Below are positions 18,891 to 27,514 of a DNA stretch of 64,000 nucleotides, piece by piece. Under the pieces are notes generated by a model. The model searched no databases, was not told the origin of the DNA, and worked only from the letters and a program-made list of their open reading frames with translations. The translations under genes were made by a program, and so were the position numbers. Origin of the DNA: Salinibacterium amurskyense. Lineage in GTDB: Bacteria; Actinomycetota; Actinomycetes; Actinomycetales; Microbacteriaceae. The stretch spans positions 1,054,001 through 1,118,000 of the forward strand of contig NZ_PGFH01000001.1 of NCBI RefSeq assembly GCF_002797685.1, read 5' to 3'. How positions within the stretch are numbered: the stretch's first letter is position 1; the number at the start of each line of letters is the position of its first letter.

Positions 18891-18904
18891 GGCTGCTTTC
18901 GCCG

Positions 18905-19186
18905 CTAGCGCGTGCGCTGTTCGCCGAAGTTAACTTCGGTCACCGTGGCGATGTCGGACTGGTTCCAGAGGCTCATGCGACGAGTCTCTTCGTAGAGCGC
19001 TTCGATGTATGACTCGAGAACAGAGTTCTCGATGCGCCACTGGCCCTTGCTACCTACTTTGATGGCGGGCAGTTCGCCCGAACGCACAAGCTCAAGAACC
19101 TCGTGCGGAGAGACGCTGAGCACTTCGGCAGTATCGGCCAAGGTGAGAAATCTCCCGAGGCCTTCTGCTGGGTTGATCGCGTTCAT
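18905..19186 (-). CDS. Excisionase/BldC-type helix-turn-helix protein
   Basis: A 93-residue MerR-like winged HTH protein. The DNA-binding part is FLTLADTAEVLSVSPHEVLE, LVRSGELPAIKVGSKGQWRI and the following helix. This is the same fold as phage excisionases and BldC. No integrase or att site is nearby and its neighbours are chromosomal, so it is more likely a small chromosomal regulator than a phage relic. On its own strand CATAAT lies 6 nt before the ATG, so it may be leaderless. Confidence 0.82.
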   Translation of the reverse strand: MNAINPAEGLGRFLTLADTAEVLSVSPHEVLELVRSGELPAIKVGSKGQWRIENSVLESYIEALYEETRRMSLWNQSDIATVTEVNFGEQRTR

Positions 19187-19305
19187 GCATCGATTATGCG
19201 CGTATGAAGCTGGGAATGGGGCTGATGTGGATAACTATCGAGCCACTTCCCAGCCGTGACGAACGATGGTGCCATGATCAACACCCGACTTGCGGAGCGC
19301 GCGCT

Positions 19306-19953
19306 ATGAGCCGCCGTTCCGGCCGCACCCTGTCCCAAGCTCGCGCCCGAGCGTTCGCCCTCGACCCGCGACTCGCCATCGGTGTGGTGCTCGTCGTGGC
19401 GTCGGTCGTTGGCGTGGTTTCCATCGTCGCGGCAACGGATGAATCGACCGAGGTTTATGCTGCGGCATCCACTCTCGCGCCCGGCGATCGTGTGCTGAGC
19501 TCTGACCTCGTGATTCGAAGCGTGAAGCTGAACGAGGCGACTGATCGCTACATCGCGCGAGGCGAATTGCCCGACGAGGGCTTCATCGCGACTCGACCAA
19601 TTGAGGCTGGGGAACTCGTACCGTCGTCGTCGCTGGGAAGCCACGACGGGCTCTCACTGACCTCGGTTGTAGTCTCGCCTCAAGGTGGGCTCTCGGGCAC
19701 TGTCGCCACCGGTGCTTCGGTGGATGTGTGGGCCAGCGCTGAAGCTGAAGACGGGAGTTACGCGGCTCCTGGCGTGATTATCTCTGGGGCGGTCGTCGTG
19801 CGGCTGCTGGAGGATGACTCCTTGGTCTCTGCCGCTCACGGCAACGCCATTGAGCTGCTCGTTCCGCGCTCTCGGGTCGCTCGTCTTCTCGAAGCGATGG
19901 CGAACGGTGATGTGCTCTCCGTGATCCCCGCCAACCTGCCGGCGAAGGGCTAA
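19306..19953 (+). CDS. SAF domain-containing (CpaB/RcpC-like) membrane protein
   Basis: A 215-residue protein. It has one N-terminal membrane segment (about residues 20-42, AIGVVLVVASVVGVVSIVAA) and a SAF domain (about 50-110) with VYAAASTLAPGDRVLSSDLV and FIATRPIEAGELV. It resembles CpaB, the periplasmic SAF protein of Tad pilus machines. The start was set at ATG 19306 behind GGAG. The frame is open earlier, but that extension has no family character. It ends 1 bp before the CpaE-like ATPase, forming a two-gene unit. The core Tad genes are not in this window. Confidence 0.82.
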   Translation: MSRRSGRTLSQARARAFALDPRLAIGVVLVVASVVGVVSIVAATDESTEVYAAASTLAPGDRVLSSDLVIRSVKLNEATDRYIARGELPDEGFIATRPIEAGELVPSSSLGSHDGLSLTSVVVSPQGGLSGTVATGASVDVWASAEAEDGSYAAPGVIISGAVVVRLLEDDSLVSAAHGNAIELLVPRSRVARLLEAMANGDVLSVIPANLPAKG

Positions 19954-19954
19954 C

Positions 19955-21187
19955 ATGACCGCTTTTGCTCTCGCGATGCCCGTCACTCTGGAAGACCAAT
20001 TCGCGTTCGACGCGGCTCAGCACGGCCACGAGATCGTATTACGCACCGTCAGCGCACCGGAGTTAGCCTCCCGCATTGCTGGCGCCCATGCTGATGTCGC
20101 TTTGGTAGCGGCAGAAGCGCGCTATTTGACCGACCGCCTCATCGCATCGTGTGATCAAGCCGGGGTGCGCCTCATCGCCGTCGCCAGCAGTGAGCGGGAG
20201 CAGCGTTATGCCAGCGACCTCGGGCTCTTCGACATTGTGGATGCCGCGGCCGGCTGGCGCGCGCTGGATGCGCTGCTCGCTCAATCGCCGTGGGACGCTC
20301 AGCCTCCCGTACGCGAACGTGCGGCGCTCGGCCAAGTGATTGCGGTGTGGGGTCCGGGCGGGGCGCCGGGGCGAACATCCATCGCCATCTCGATTGCTGC
20401 GGAGCTCGCCGCGCTGGGGTACCGCGTGGCGCTCGCGGACGTGGACACTCACGGAGCCTCGGTGGCGCCGGCTCTGGGAATGCTCGACGAGGCACCCGGC
20501 TTTGCTGCCGCCTGCCGCCTCGCAGGAACCGAGACACTCACGACCGAGGAACTCGATCGCATCGGGCAACGCTACGAGTCGCCCGTTGGCTCGTTCTGGG
20601 TGCTCACCGGCATCGGTCGCCCTAGTCGATGGCCCGAACTGTCGTCTGAACGTGTCGGAACGACAATCGCGCAGTGTCGACAGTGGGTTGATTACACCGT
20701 GCTCGACACGAGCTCGAGCTTGGAGAACGACGAAGAAATCACGAGTGATCTCTTTGCGCCGCGACGGAATGCGGCAGCAGTTACAGCCGTGCGCGCCGCC
20801 GATCACGTGATCGCCGTCGGCTCGGCGGATCCGGTCGGGCTGTCGCGGTTCTTGCGGGCTCATGTCGACCTGCTCGAAACCGTCACGACCCGCAGCGTGA
20901 GCGTTGTCATGAACAAGATTCGGGTGAGTGCCAGCGGCATGAACCCGCACGGCCAAGTAACTCAAACGCTCTCGAGGTTCGGCGGCATCGAGCATCCGAT
21001 TCTCGTGCCCCACGACCTCTCCGGATTCGACGGCGCCGTACTCAGCGGCAAGACTCTGGTGGATGCCGCACCACGCTCCAGCGCGCGGGCCGCCATCCGC
21101 GATCTCGTGATGTCACGCCTGGTGCCCGAGGAACACGAACCAGCGCCTCAGAAGTCATTGTTCGGCAGGATGTTGGCGCGCGGGTAA
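19955..21187 (+). CDS. CpaE/TadZ-like ParA-superfamily ATPase with altered Walker A
   Basis: A 410-residue protein. The N-terminal ~110 residues form a receiver-like alpha/beta region lacking an obvious phosphoacceptor. The C-terminal part is a MinD/ParA-type domain. Its P-loop reads GPGGAPGRT (133-141): the deviant Walker A (KGGxGKT) is changed and the Walker lysine is replaced by Arg140. The switch region YRVALADVDTHGASVAPALG keeps the Asp. TadZ/CpaE proteins localise pilus machinery, and some are ATPase-dead. It is coupled to the SAF gene (1-bp gap), suggesting they work together at the membrane. Confidence 0.82.
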   Translation: MTAFALAMPVTLEDQFAFDAAQHGHEIVLRTVSAPELASRIAGAHADVALVAAEARYLTDRLIASCDQAGVRLIAVASSEREQRYASDLGLFDIVDAAAGWRALDALLAQSPWDAQPPVRERAALGQVIAVWGPGGAPGRTSIAISIAAELAALGYRVALADVDTHGASVAPALGMLDEAPGFAAACRLAGTETLTTEELDRIGQRYESPVGSFWVLTGIGRPSRWPELSSERVGTTIAQCRQWVDYTVLDTSSSLENDEEITSDLFAPRRNAAAVTAVRAADHVIAVGSADPVGLSRFLRAHVDLLETVTTRSVSVVMNKIRVSASGMNPHGQVTQTLSRFGGIEHPILVPHDLSGFDGAVLSGKTLVDAAPRSSARAAIRDLVMSRLVPEEHEPAPQKSLFGRMLARG

Positions 21188-21190
21188 CCT
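21185..21190 (+). promoter_or_regulatory. Leaderless -10 element TAACCT for pdtaS
   Basis: TAACCT ends 6 nt before GTG 21197. Its first three bases are the stop codon of the CpaE-like gene, so the promoter overlaps the end of the upstream coding region. Confidence 0.5.
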
Positions 21191-21196
21191 GTAAGG

Positions 21197-22696
21197 GTGT
21201 CGACACTTAGTGATCTAGTCCAAGAACAAGGCCGCTCTAGTGAGGCGGACATCGAATGGCTGCACATGCTCGTCGGCGACTGGCAGCTTCTCGCGGACCT
21301 TGCCTTTGCGGATATCGTGCTGTGGGTTCCCAGCGACGACAACCAGTTTGTCGCTGTCGCGCACGCCCGCCCCAGCAGCTCGGCCACGCTCTTCTACCGT
21401 GACTTTGTTGGCCAGCAGATCAAGCCCGAGTGGCTTGCCCAGGTTACCGAGGCCTACGAAACGTCGCGCATCGTCGACACCGCAGCACCCGCGTGGTACG
21501 AAGAGACGCCTACTCGCGTGCGGGCGGTCCCCGTGCTGCGTCGGCTCAATGCCACGGGTAACGCGACGACCGAAACTCCGATCGCGGTCATTACGCGCCA
21601 CACCAACCTCGGTGATGCTCGTACTCCGTCGCGTCAAGAACTCACCTTCAACGGGTGTGCGAACGACCTCTTCGCGATGATCGCTGCGGGAGACTTCCCC
21701 GACATGGGAGCCCCCGCCGCACCGCGCCGGGGTGCGCCCCGCGCCTCCGATGGTCTGATCCGTCTGGATGTCGATGGTCTCGTCACCTTCGCAAGCCCGA
21801 ACGCTCTGTCAGCGTTCAACCGCATCGGCTTCTCTGGCGAGCTCGAAGCAGAGTCGCTCGCCGATGTCACTACGACTCTTATCGCGGGCCAGCCCGAAGT
21901 GGATGAGTCCCTTCCCTTGGTCGTCACCGGTCGCGCACCGTGGCGAACCGACATCGAAGCGCGTGGCGTCACGGTCTCGCTGCGCGCCATCCCCATCCGG
22001 GATCGTGGCGAGCGAGTCGGAGCCATCGTGCTGTGCCGCGACGTCACCGAGGTGCGGCATCAGGAACGTGAGCTGATCACGAAGGATGCCACGATTCGTG
22101 AGATTCATCACCGCGTTAAGAACAACCTGCAGACCGTAGCGTCGCTGCTGCGTATTCAAGCTCGCCGTACACACAGCGAAGTCGCTCGTGAGGCGCTCGG
22201 CCAAGCTATGCGCCGTGTCGCTGCCATCGCGGTTGTGCACGACACGCTCTCAGAAGGTCTCAACCAGAACGTGGACTTCGATGTGGTGTTCCACCGCGTC
22301 TTGAAGCTGATCGCAGAGGTTGCTTCGAGTCACAACACGACCGTGCATCCGACATCCGTGGGCAGCTTTGGTGCATTGCCCAGTGAGTATGCCACCCCGT
22401 TGGCGTTGGCTCTCACCGAGCTGGTGACGAATGCAGTCGAGCACGGCCTCGCGGGCAAGACGGACGGCACGGTTGAGATCGATGCCCGACGTACCGCCGA
22501 TAAGTTGACGGTTCAGGTGCGCGACAACGGCGTTGGTCTTGGTGAAGGCAAGGTGGGCGAGGGGCTCGGTACGCAGATTGTGCGCACCCTGATTCAGGGC
22601 GAACTGAGCGGAACGATCGACTGGCACACCCTGATGGGCAGCGGCACTGAAGTGACGATCGATATTCCACTGACCTGGCTCACTCGCGCCAAGTAG
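21197..22696 (+). CDS. pdtaS: Sensor histidine kinase PdtaS
   Basis: A 499-residue soluble kinase with an N-terminal GAF domain (1-150, GAF_PdtaS type), a PAS domain (about 175-290) and a HisKA_2-type H-box (EIHHRVKNNLQTVASLLRIQ, near 305). The HATPase domain has the N-box LALALTELVTNAVEHG and GLGEGKVGEGLGTQIV. In mycobacteria it phosphorylates the RNA-binding antiterminator PdtaR and senses nitric oxide and copper. No pdtaR is in this window. The gene is convergent with whiB1, as in M. tuberculosis (Rv3220c/Rv3219). Confidence 0.92.
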   Translation: MSTLSDLVQEQGRSSEADIEWLHMLVGDWQLLADLAFADIVLWVPSDDNQFVAVAHARPSSSATLFYRDFVGQQIKPEWLAQVTEAYETSRIVDTAAPAWYEETPTRVRAVPVLRRLNATGNATTETPIAVITRHTNLGDARTPSRQELTFNGCANDLFAMIAAGDFPDMGAPAAPRRGAPRASDGLIRLDVDGLVTFASPNALSAFNRIGFSGELEAESLADVTTTLIAGQPEVDESLPLVVTGRAPWRTDIEARGVTVSLRAIPIRDRGERVGAIVLCRDVTEVRHQERELITKDATIREIHHRVKNNLQTVASLLRIQARRTHSEVAREALGQAMRRVAAIAVVHDTLSEGLNQNVDFDVVFHRVLKLIAEVASSHNTTVHPTSVGSFGALPSEYATPLALALTELVTNAVEHGLAGKTDGTVEIDARRTADKLTVQVRDNGVGLGEGKVGEGLGTQIVRTLIQGELSGTIDWHTLMGSGTEVTIDIPLTWLTRAK

Positions 22697-22711
22697 GCCA
22701 AGTAGGCCAAG
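22688..22711 (+). repeat. Tandem 9-bp repeat spanning the pdtaS stop codon
   Basis: GCCAAGTAG occurs at 22688-22696 and 22697-22705, followed by a partial copy GCCAAG. The period is 9, so the TAG stop is repeated in frame 3 codons later. Confidence 0.9.
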
Positions 22712-22850
22712 AAATTCGGTCCGGAGACAAAGCAAGGCCGACCGGAGCGATTCCCGTTACCCAGAAATTGTCTGGATGGTGCGAGTTATCGCGGCCGATC
22801 GGCCTGCTCTGAAGAGCTCTGGAATGCAGCTCTGAAGAAAGTGTGGCTTC

Positions 22851-23099
22851 TTAGGAAGCGCGGCGTGCGCGAGCAGCGCGACGCTTGAGAGCGCGACGCT
22901 CATCTTCGCTGAGCCCGCCCCAGACGCCGGAGTCTTGGTTGGTCTCGAGAGCGTACTGAAGGCACATCTCGGTTACCGAGCAGCGACCGCAGACGGCCTT
23001 TGCCTTTTCAATCTGGTCAACTGCCGGACCGGTGTTTCCGACCGGGAAGAAAAGCTCCGGGTCAGCGGTGAGGCATGCAGCGTTATCGCGCCAGTCCAT
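22851..23099 (-). CDS. whiB1: WhiB1-type iron-sulfur transcription factor
   Basis: An 82-residue WhiB protein. Cysteines C9, C37, C40 and C46 bind a [4Fe-4S] cluster that is sensitive to nitric oxide. The GVWGG turn (about 58-62) and the basic C-terminal tail (RRALKRRAARARR) form the sigma-factor/DNA-contact region. The start MDWRDNAACLTADPELFFPV closely follows M. tuberculosis WhiB1, an essential regulator. A strong AAGGAG lies before the ATG. Placement next to pdtaS matches M. tuberculosis. Confidence 0.95.
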   Translation of the reverse strand: MDWRDNAACLTADPELFFPVGNTGPAVDQIEKAKAVCGRCSVTEMCLQYALETNQDSGVWGGLSEDERRALKRRAARARRAS

Positions 23100-23283
23100 T
23101 TGTTGCTCCTTACGGTGTGTTGCGATGCTCGAGCGCGCAAAAAAATTACGCCCTGATCGGCGTCGAGCTTGAGAAATTGTGTGGGTCTCGCTCGCAACAC
23201 TGGGAGCCAGAAATCAACCTCAACTAGAATCGCATATCGTCAAAGCCAAAGCAATGGTTTTTCAGCGATTTAACGGGGAGCGA

Positions 23284-23703
23284 ATGGTAGACGAACTTGT
23301 CCCAGAAGAGAAAACGGGACGTCATCATCCGTATTTGATTGCTCTTGCGGTGGTTATCTTTTTAGAGAGTGCCCTGCTTTTTGCTGCTCTCGCATACTTG
23401 ATCTTCGAGCTGGGCGCGGAGACCCCGCAGTCGTATCCCAGTGCGATCGCGCTCTCGGTGTTGACCGCCATCGCTGCCGTCTGGGTCGCGGTAATTGGTA
23501 TCAACACGCTGCGTAAGCAGGCGTGGATTCGCGGTGCCGCCGTGGTGTGGCAGGTTCTGCAAATCTCAGTTGCGATTGGCAGTTTTCAGGGCGTCTTTGC
23601 GCGCCCCGATGTCGGGTGGTTGCTGCTGACGCCGGCCATCGTGGTGTTGGTATTGCTGTTCACGAAACCGGTGCTTGAAGCAACCACCCGTCGCGAGGGT
23701 TAG
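23284..23703 (+). CDS. Small four-helix membrane protein
   Basis: A 139-residue hypothetical protein. After a ~14-residue charged N-terminus there are four hydrophobic segments, ending with LLTPAIVVLVLLFTKPVLEA. The start ATG 23284 follows GGGGAG. The open frame extends upstream to 23179, but there is no better ribosome site. Function is unknown. Its stop codon overlaps the stop of the convergent bcp gene by 4 nt. Confidence 0.82.
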   Translation: MVDELVPEEKTGRHHPYLIALAVVIFLESALLFAALAYLIFELGAETPQSYPSAIALSVLTAIAAVWVAVIGINTLRKQAWIRGAAVVWQVLQISVAIGSFQGVFARPDVGWLLLTPAIVVLVLLFTKPVLEATTRREG

Positions 23704-24179
23704 TCGAGCCCGAGCTTTTTGCGCAACGAAGCGACGTGGCCGGTTGCCTTCACGGCGTACAGGGGGAGTGAAATTGCGCCCTGCTCGTCGATGACGAAAG
23801 TGGAGCGGATGACGCCCACAACTTGCTTGCCGTAGAGGTTCTTTTCGCCCCAGGCTGCATACGCTTCATGCACTTCGTGCTCGGGGTCACTGAGCAGTGG
23901 GAACGTGAGCGCTTCCTGCTCACGGAACTTGGTGAGCTTCTCGGGGGTATCGCGAGAAACGCCGAGTACGACGTACCCCTCCGACTGCAGCGAGCCGAGC
24001 TGGTCGCGGAAGTCGCAGGCCTGCTTCGTGCATCCCGGAGTCATGGCGGCAGGATAAAAATAAAGAATCACTTTCTTGCCCGAAAAGTCGCTCAGTGACA
24101 CCAAATTGCCGTCCTGATCAGGCAGTGTGAAGCCCGGTGCTGGGGTGCCGATGGCAAGTCGAGAAGATTCAGTGGTCAT
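23700..24179 (-). CDS. bcp: Thioredoxin-dependent thiol peroxidase (BCP/PrxQ)
   Basis: A 159-residue peroxiredoxin that reduces hydroperoxides in the cytoplasm. The peroxidatic Cys50 is in YPAAMTPGCTKQAC, with a resolving Cys55 five residues later, as in PrxQ-type enzymes. The catalytic Thr and Pro (T47, P48) precede C50, and the conserved Arg is in VIRSTFVIDE. The start was set at ATG 24179 because AAGGAGCACA lies immediately upstream. The longer open frame lacks support. Confidence 0.94.
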   Translation of the reverse strand: MTTESSRLAIGTPAPGFTLPDQDGNLVSLSDFSGKKVILYFYPAAMTPGCTKQACDFRDQLGSLQSEGYVVLGVSRDTPEKLTKFREQEALTFPLLSDPEHEVHEAYAAWGEKNLYGKQVVGVIRSTFVIDEQGAISLPLYAVKATGHVASLRKKLGLD

Positions 24180-24250
24180 TGTGCTCCTTAGTCGCTTTAA
24201 CTCATGGTAACGTTGTTCCTCGGTTGCCCCGAGAGGGAAAACCAAGCCAA

Positions 24251-24323
<73 letters not shown>

Positions 24324-24330
24324 CTTCAAG

Positions 24331-24366
24331 AAAACCCCCGCGATCATTGTGATTGCGGGGGTTTTT
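24331..24366 (+). terminator. Rho-independent terminator after tRNA-Lys
   Basis: The stem AAAACCCCCGC pairs with GCGGGGGTTTT around a short interrupted ATCA/TGAT extension. The run GTTTTTC follows. It is 7 bp downstream of the tRNA. Confidence 0.9.
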
Positions 24367-24404
24367 CGCTTAAGCGATCGCTGAATGCTGCGGATCGGCG
24401 ATGC

Positions 24405-25268
24405 TCACCATGCCCACTCGATATCGCCGGTTGCGGCGGCGCTCAGGGCCCACAGGCGTTCGCGTGCGTCACCGTCGCGGGCGGAGCGCGGAATCGGCAC
24501 GGCGGCGTCGTTTTCGTCGATGTAGACGGCATCTAGCGGCGTTGCGCGGGTCGCAGCGCGCGCGTAGGTGGCGCCAAGAGTGTCAGGGAGTGCCGCAGCC
24601 GCATTTTTGGGCGCGTACAGCGCTCGAAGCACCGCGGGTTGTGACGAGAGTCGTGCGGCATCGAGTCGCACGGCCGGCACCCGGATGCAGCTGACGTCGA
24701 CCGTGGGCGGCACGCGTTCGGCCAGCGTGACGGCGGTCATTACTTGAGCGAGTTTGGAGTGGTAATACGCCTTGGTGGGGCTGTACCAGTTCGCAGAGTC
24801 GAGCTCGTCGAAGCGGATCTGCAGCCAGGGCATTGTGATGAGTCCCTTGCTCGCGACGAAAACGATGCGAGGCTGCGGGGCGGCGGCTAAGAGCGGGCTG
24901 AGGCGCGCGGTGAGGGCGAACGGCCCGAGGTGATTGGTGGCCCAGAACAACTCATGGCCTTCGGGGGTGAAGCTGGCTGACTTCTGAGCGAGATCGAACA
25001 CGGCGGCATTGTTGATGAGGGAATCCAGACGACCGTGCGCGGAGATCTCGGCGGCGGCATCCTGAATCGAAGTAGCGCTCGACAGGTCGGTCTGGATCAT
25101 CCGTACGTTAGGGGCACCGTTCGTTGCCTCGCTGATCGCTGCGCGGGAACGCTCAGGGTCGCGCACGAGAGCGAGCACGCTATGGCCAGCGGCGGCGAGT
25201 TGGGCGGTCGCGCGCAGACCGATTCCCGAATTGGCGCCGGTGATCGCGATGATGCGGGGAGAGGCCAT
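24405..25268 (-). CDS. Short-chain dehydrogenase/reductase family protein
   Basis: A 287-residue Rossmann-fold oxidoreductase. The cofactor motif TGANSGIG is at about residues 11-18. NNA is in LINNAAVFD, the catalytic Ser is in VFVASKGLI, and the YxxxK pair is in AYYHSKLAQV. It resembles retinol dehydrogenase/WW-oxidoreductase-like SDRs. The substrate cannot be told. The start ATG 25268 follows GGAGCAACC. The long open N-terminal extension to 25382 overlaps the promoter region and is not supported. Confidence 0.88.
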   Translation of the reverse strand: MASPRIIAITGANSGIGLRATAQLAAAGHSVLALVRDPERSRAAISEATNGAPNVRMIQTDLSSATSIQDAAAEISAHGRLDSLINNAAVFDLAQKSASFTPEGHELFWATNHLGPFALTARLSPLLAAAPQPRIVFVASKGLITMPWLQIRFDELDSANWYSPTKAYYHSKLAQVMTAVTLAERVPPTVDVSCIRVPAVRLDAARLSSQPAVLRALYAPKNAAAALPDTLGATYARAATRATPLDAVYIDENDAAVPIPRSARDGDARERLWALSAAATGDIEWAW

Positions 25269-25344
25269 GGTTGCTCCATTCGGTTTCTTTAGCCTAGCCA
25301 AAGCCTGTCTCGCTCGACCGAGTGGAATGGTCAAAAAAATCTTA

Positions 25345-25374
25345 TTGTCCTCCTTATGGGGGACATGGTACTTT
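25345..25374 (+). promoter_or_regulatory. Putative promoter for the LAYTG surface protein
   Basis: The -35 is TTGTCC (25345-25350) and the -10 is TACTTT (25369-25374), with 18-bp spacing. A small hairpin GTCCTCC-TTAT-GGGGGAC lies within it. The 302-bp gap between the SDR start and the surface-protein start (25269-25570) holds this element and a leader of about 190 nt. I see no further gene in it. Confidence 0.5.
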
Positions 25375-25570
25375 GTGGGCATTGCCAGACCGGCCCGCTC
25401 CGGTCAACCCGATGGCGAAGAAGAAGGTGATGCCCGAATCACTCCCCAGCGGCGCAGTTCACCCCCGTGAATGCGCTCGCACTCCCTGTCGTGAGCCAAT
25501 GGCGGCCCCGATTCTGCAGTTGCGTGCGGATGCGTCGAAATGCATTCCCCCTTGCAGAAAGCTGCCCCTC

Positions 25571-27397
25571 ATGTCCCTGAAAAAACTGCTGGCCGCTGTT
25601 GCCAGTGTCACCCTCACGGCAGGTGCTCTCTTTGGTGTCTCAGCGCCCGCTTTTGCTGACGACGCCCTCCCTGCCCATGACCCTGCAGTAACTCAAACCA
25701 CTACTGCGCCCTCGAGTTCCGAATCCCCGAGCGCTGCTCCCGTACCTGCCGCACCCCAGCCGGTTGTCGCAGCGCCCGTCGAACCCGTTCCGGAGCCGGA
25801 GCCGGAGCCGGCGCCCGCGTCAGCCGCGAGCCCAGCACCGGTCGCGCCCACCCCGGCGGTCTCGCCCGCGCCAGACGCTGCCAAGCAACCGGCGGCGCAA
25901 GCCATCGCGGTTGAGCCATCCGTTGCCCGTTCAGCTCAGCCCGAGCAACAAGCTCGCCCCGATAACGACAAGAAAGTGTGGGTGTGCAAGTTCGTCTCGA
26001 GCGATAACTCTCCCTCGGGCTACCAGCTCAAATCAGGCAAACAACCCATTCATGTGAGTGTCAACGCTCTCGGAGACGACGTCAACGACACCGGTAGCTT
26101 CAACGACCGGCAGCCGTCGTTCGTGGTCGCGAGCGACGACGCGAGCCTCTGCTCGTACACCGAGGTAATCGTTGACGAAGAAGTCACGTGCCCGACCTAT
26201 CAGTACGGCGGAATCGTCAACATCACGACAACGACGAAGTTGTTCTACGGCACCACTCAAGTGAGTTTCGAGCAGACACAGAGCACACGTCAGCTGACCG
26301 CTGACGAGCTTCGTGCGTGCAACCCGCCTCCCGTCACGGTTTATGTCTGTCAGTTTGTGCCCAGCGACAGCCATCCGAGTGGATGGGTAGTGAAGGCAGG
26401 GGCACAGCCTGTACTGATGCTGGAGAGCGAGCTCGGTGACGATGTCAATGACACTGGTGATTTTGATGCGACGACGCCGTCGTTCATCGTCGCCAGCGAC
26501 GACAGCGTTCTCTGCGCCTCGAACACCGAGGAGCGCTCGACTGAAGTGAGGTGCCCGTCGGCTAGTAACCGAGGCTTCGCCACGATCACGATCGTGCACT
26601 CGTACTTCTACGGTTCGACCAAGGTCGACGAAAGTACAGCTGTGACCGTTCGAGACCTCACCGCCGAGGAGATTGCGAACTGCCCCGAGGTGGGCGGTGA
26701 CAGAGTCGCAACAGCCGTAGTGAGCTTCGAACAAGCAACGTGTAACGCACCGCAGCGTCTCATTCTCGGCCCGGTCGTGAACGCCGTGTGGGGTGAGATC
26801 ACCGACCCAGAAGGTCCCGCTGACTACAGCGTCACGGCAACGGCAACAAATGGAGCCCAGTTTCCCGCAGTGGCTCCCGGGCTGAGAATCGCCCTGGGGT
26901 CACAGACGCTGACCTTCAGTGGCGTGCTCAACCCGCAACTCGATCCGACTGACCCTGAATGTGATCTCGTAACCCTGGGGCTCGTCATGCCTGCGGTTTC
27001 GTTCGCGCAGGCTAGCTGTAGCGTCGGGGGCACCTACACGCTGGGCGTTGCCGCTGGCTACGACCCCGCACTCGTCACGTTTACGGTGAACGGGGTGCCC
27101 GGCATCAGCGCAGGAACATACCCGGTAACGGCATCCGGTTCAGTGCTCGTCACTACTCAGGTGGTTGAGCCGAACGGGCTTGAGCTCGAGTGGAGTGACC
27201 CGCCCGCATTCGCCTTCGCTGTTCCCAGCGATGACGACTGCATCTCTCCTGAGGTCATCACCGCCGAGTTGCCGACCCTGGCGTACACCGGCTCCGGCGG
27301 AGTCTCGGTCGTCTGGTGGCTGTTGCCCGCGAGCATGATTGTGCTCGGTGGCGCCGCAGTCTTCGTGCGACGCCGGATGGAGGCTGACGCCCGCTAA
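25571..27397 (+). CDS. Cell-wall-anchored surface protein with LAYTG sorting signal
   Basis: A 608-residue secreted protein. It has a signal peptide (1-29, cleavage after AFA), a Pro/Ala/Glu-rich spacer (about 38-130), then two related ~115-residue repeats. Repeat 1 starts KVWVCKFVSSD (about 135) and repeat 2 VYVCQFVPSD (about 257). Both contain GDDVNDTG and ASDD and paired cysteines. A further beta-rich region (about 370-560) follows. The C-terminus is a sorting signal: LAYTG (570-574), a hydrophobic helix and the basic tail RRRM. LAxTG is the class E sortase motif of high-GC actinobacteria. No sortase gene is in the window. The ATG at 25571 was chosen because the signal peptide begins there, although no strong ribosome site is visible. 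Ligand or function is unknown. Confidence 0.85.
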   Translation: MSLKKLLAAVASVTLTAGALFGVSAPAFADDALPAHDPAVTQTTTAPSSSESPSAAPVPAAPQPVVAAPVEPVPEPEPEPAPASAASPAPVAPTPAVSPAPDAAKQPAAQAIAVEPSVARSAQPEQQARPDNDKKVWVCKFVSSDNSPSGYQLKSGKQPIHVSVNALGDDVNDTGSFNDRQPSFVVASDDASLCSYTEVIVDEEVTCPTYQYGGIVNITTTTKLFYGTTQVSFEQTQSTRQLTADELRACNPPPVTVYVCQFVPSDSHPSGWVVKAGAQPVLMLESELGDDVNDTGDFDATTPSFIVASDDSVLCASNTEERSTEVRCPSASNRGFATITIVHSYFYGSTKVDESTAVTVRDLTAEEIANCPEVGGDRVATAVVSFEQATCNAPQRLILGPVVNAVWGEITDPEGPADYSVTATATNGAQFPAVAPGLRIALGSQTLTFSGVLNPQLDPTDPECDLVTLGLVMPAVSFAQASCSVGGTYTLGVAAGYDPALVTFTVNGVPGISAGTYPVTASGSVLVTTQVVEPNGLELEWSDPPAFAFAVPSDDDCISPEVITAELPTLAYTGSGGVSVVWWLLPASMIVLGGAAVFVRRRMEADAR

Positions 27398-27414
27398 TCC
27401 GCAGCAAACGAGCT

Positions 27415-27446
27415 GTGGCCCCGACGCTCATTCGCGTCGGGGCCAC
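27415..27446 (+). terminator. Hairpin terminator-like element
   Basis: A 13-bp perfect stem GTGGCCCCGACGC / GCGTCGGGGCCAC with loop TCATTC, 17 bp after the surface-protein stop. There is no U-tract. It lies between convergent genes. Confidence 0.7.
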
Positions 27447-27514
27447 ACTGGCGTATGCCCGTCGCTGAATGCCAGCGTGCGGGCCCGCCCATCGTTAGGG
27501 GTGAAGTTGCGGGG

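Noticed and set aside
18905-21187. Excisionase-like HTH gene as evidence of an integrated element
   Set aside because: No integrase, transposase, tRNA-adjacent att repeat or phage gene is nearby. BldC-like chromosomal HTH proteins share this fold.
25269-25382. N-terminal extension of the SDR protein
   Set aside because: The extended residues precede the Rossmann strand and overlap the divergent promoter. A good ribosome site supports ATG 25268.
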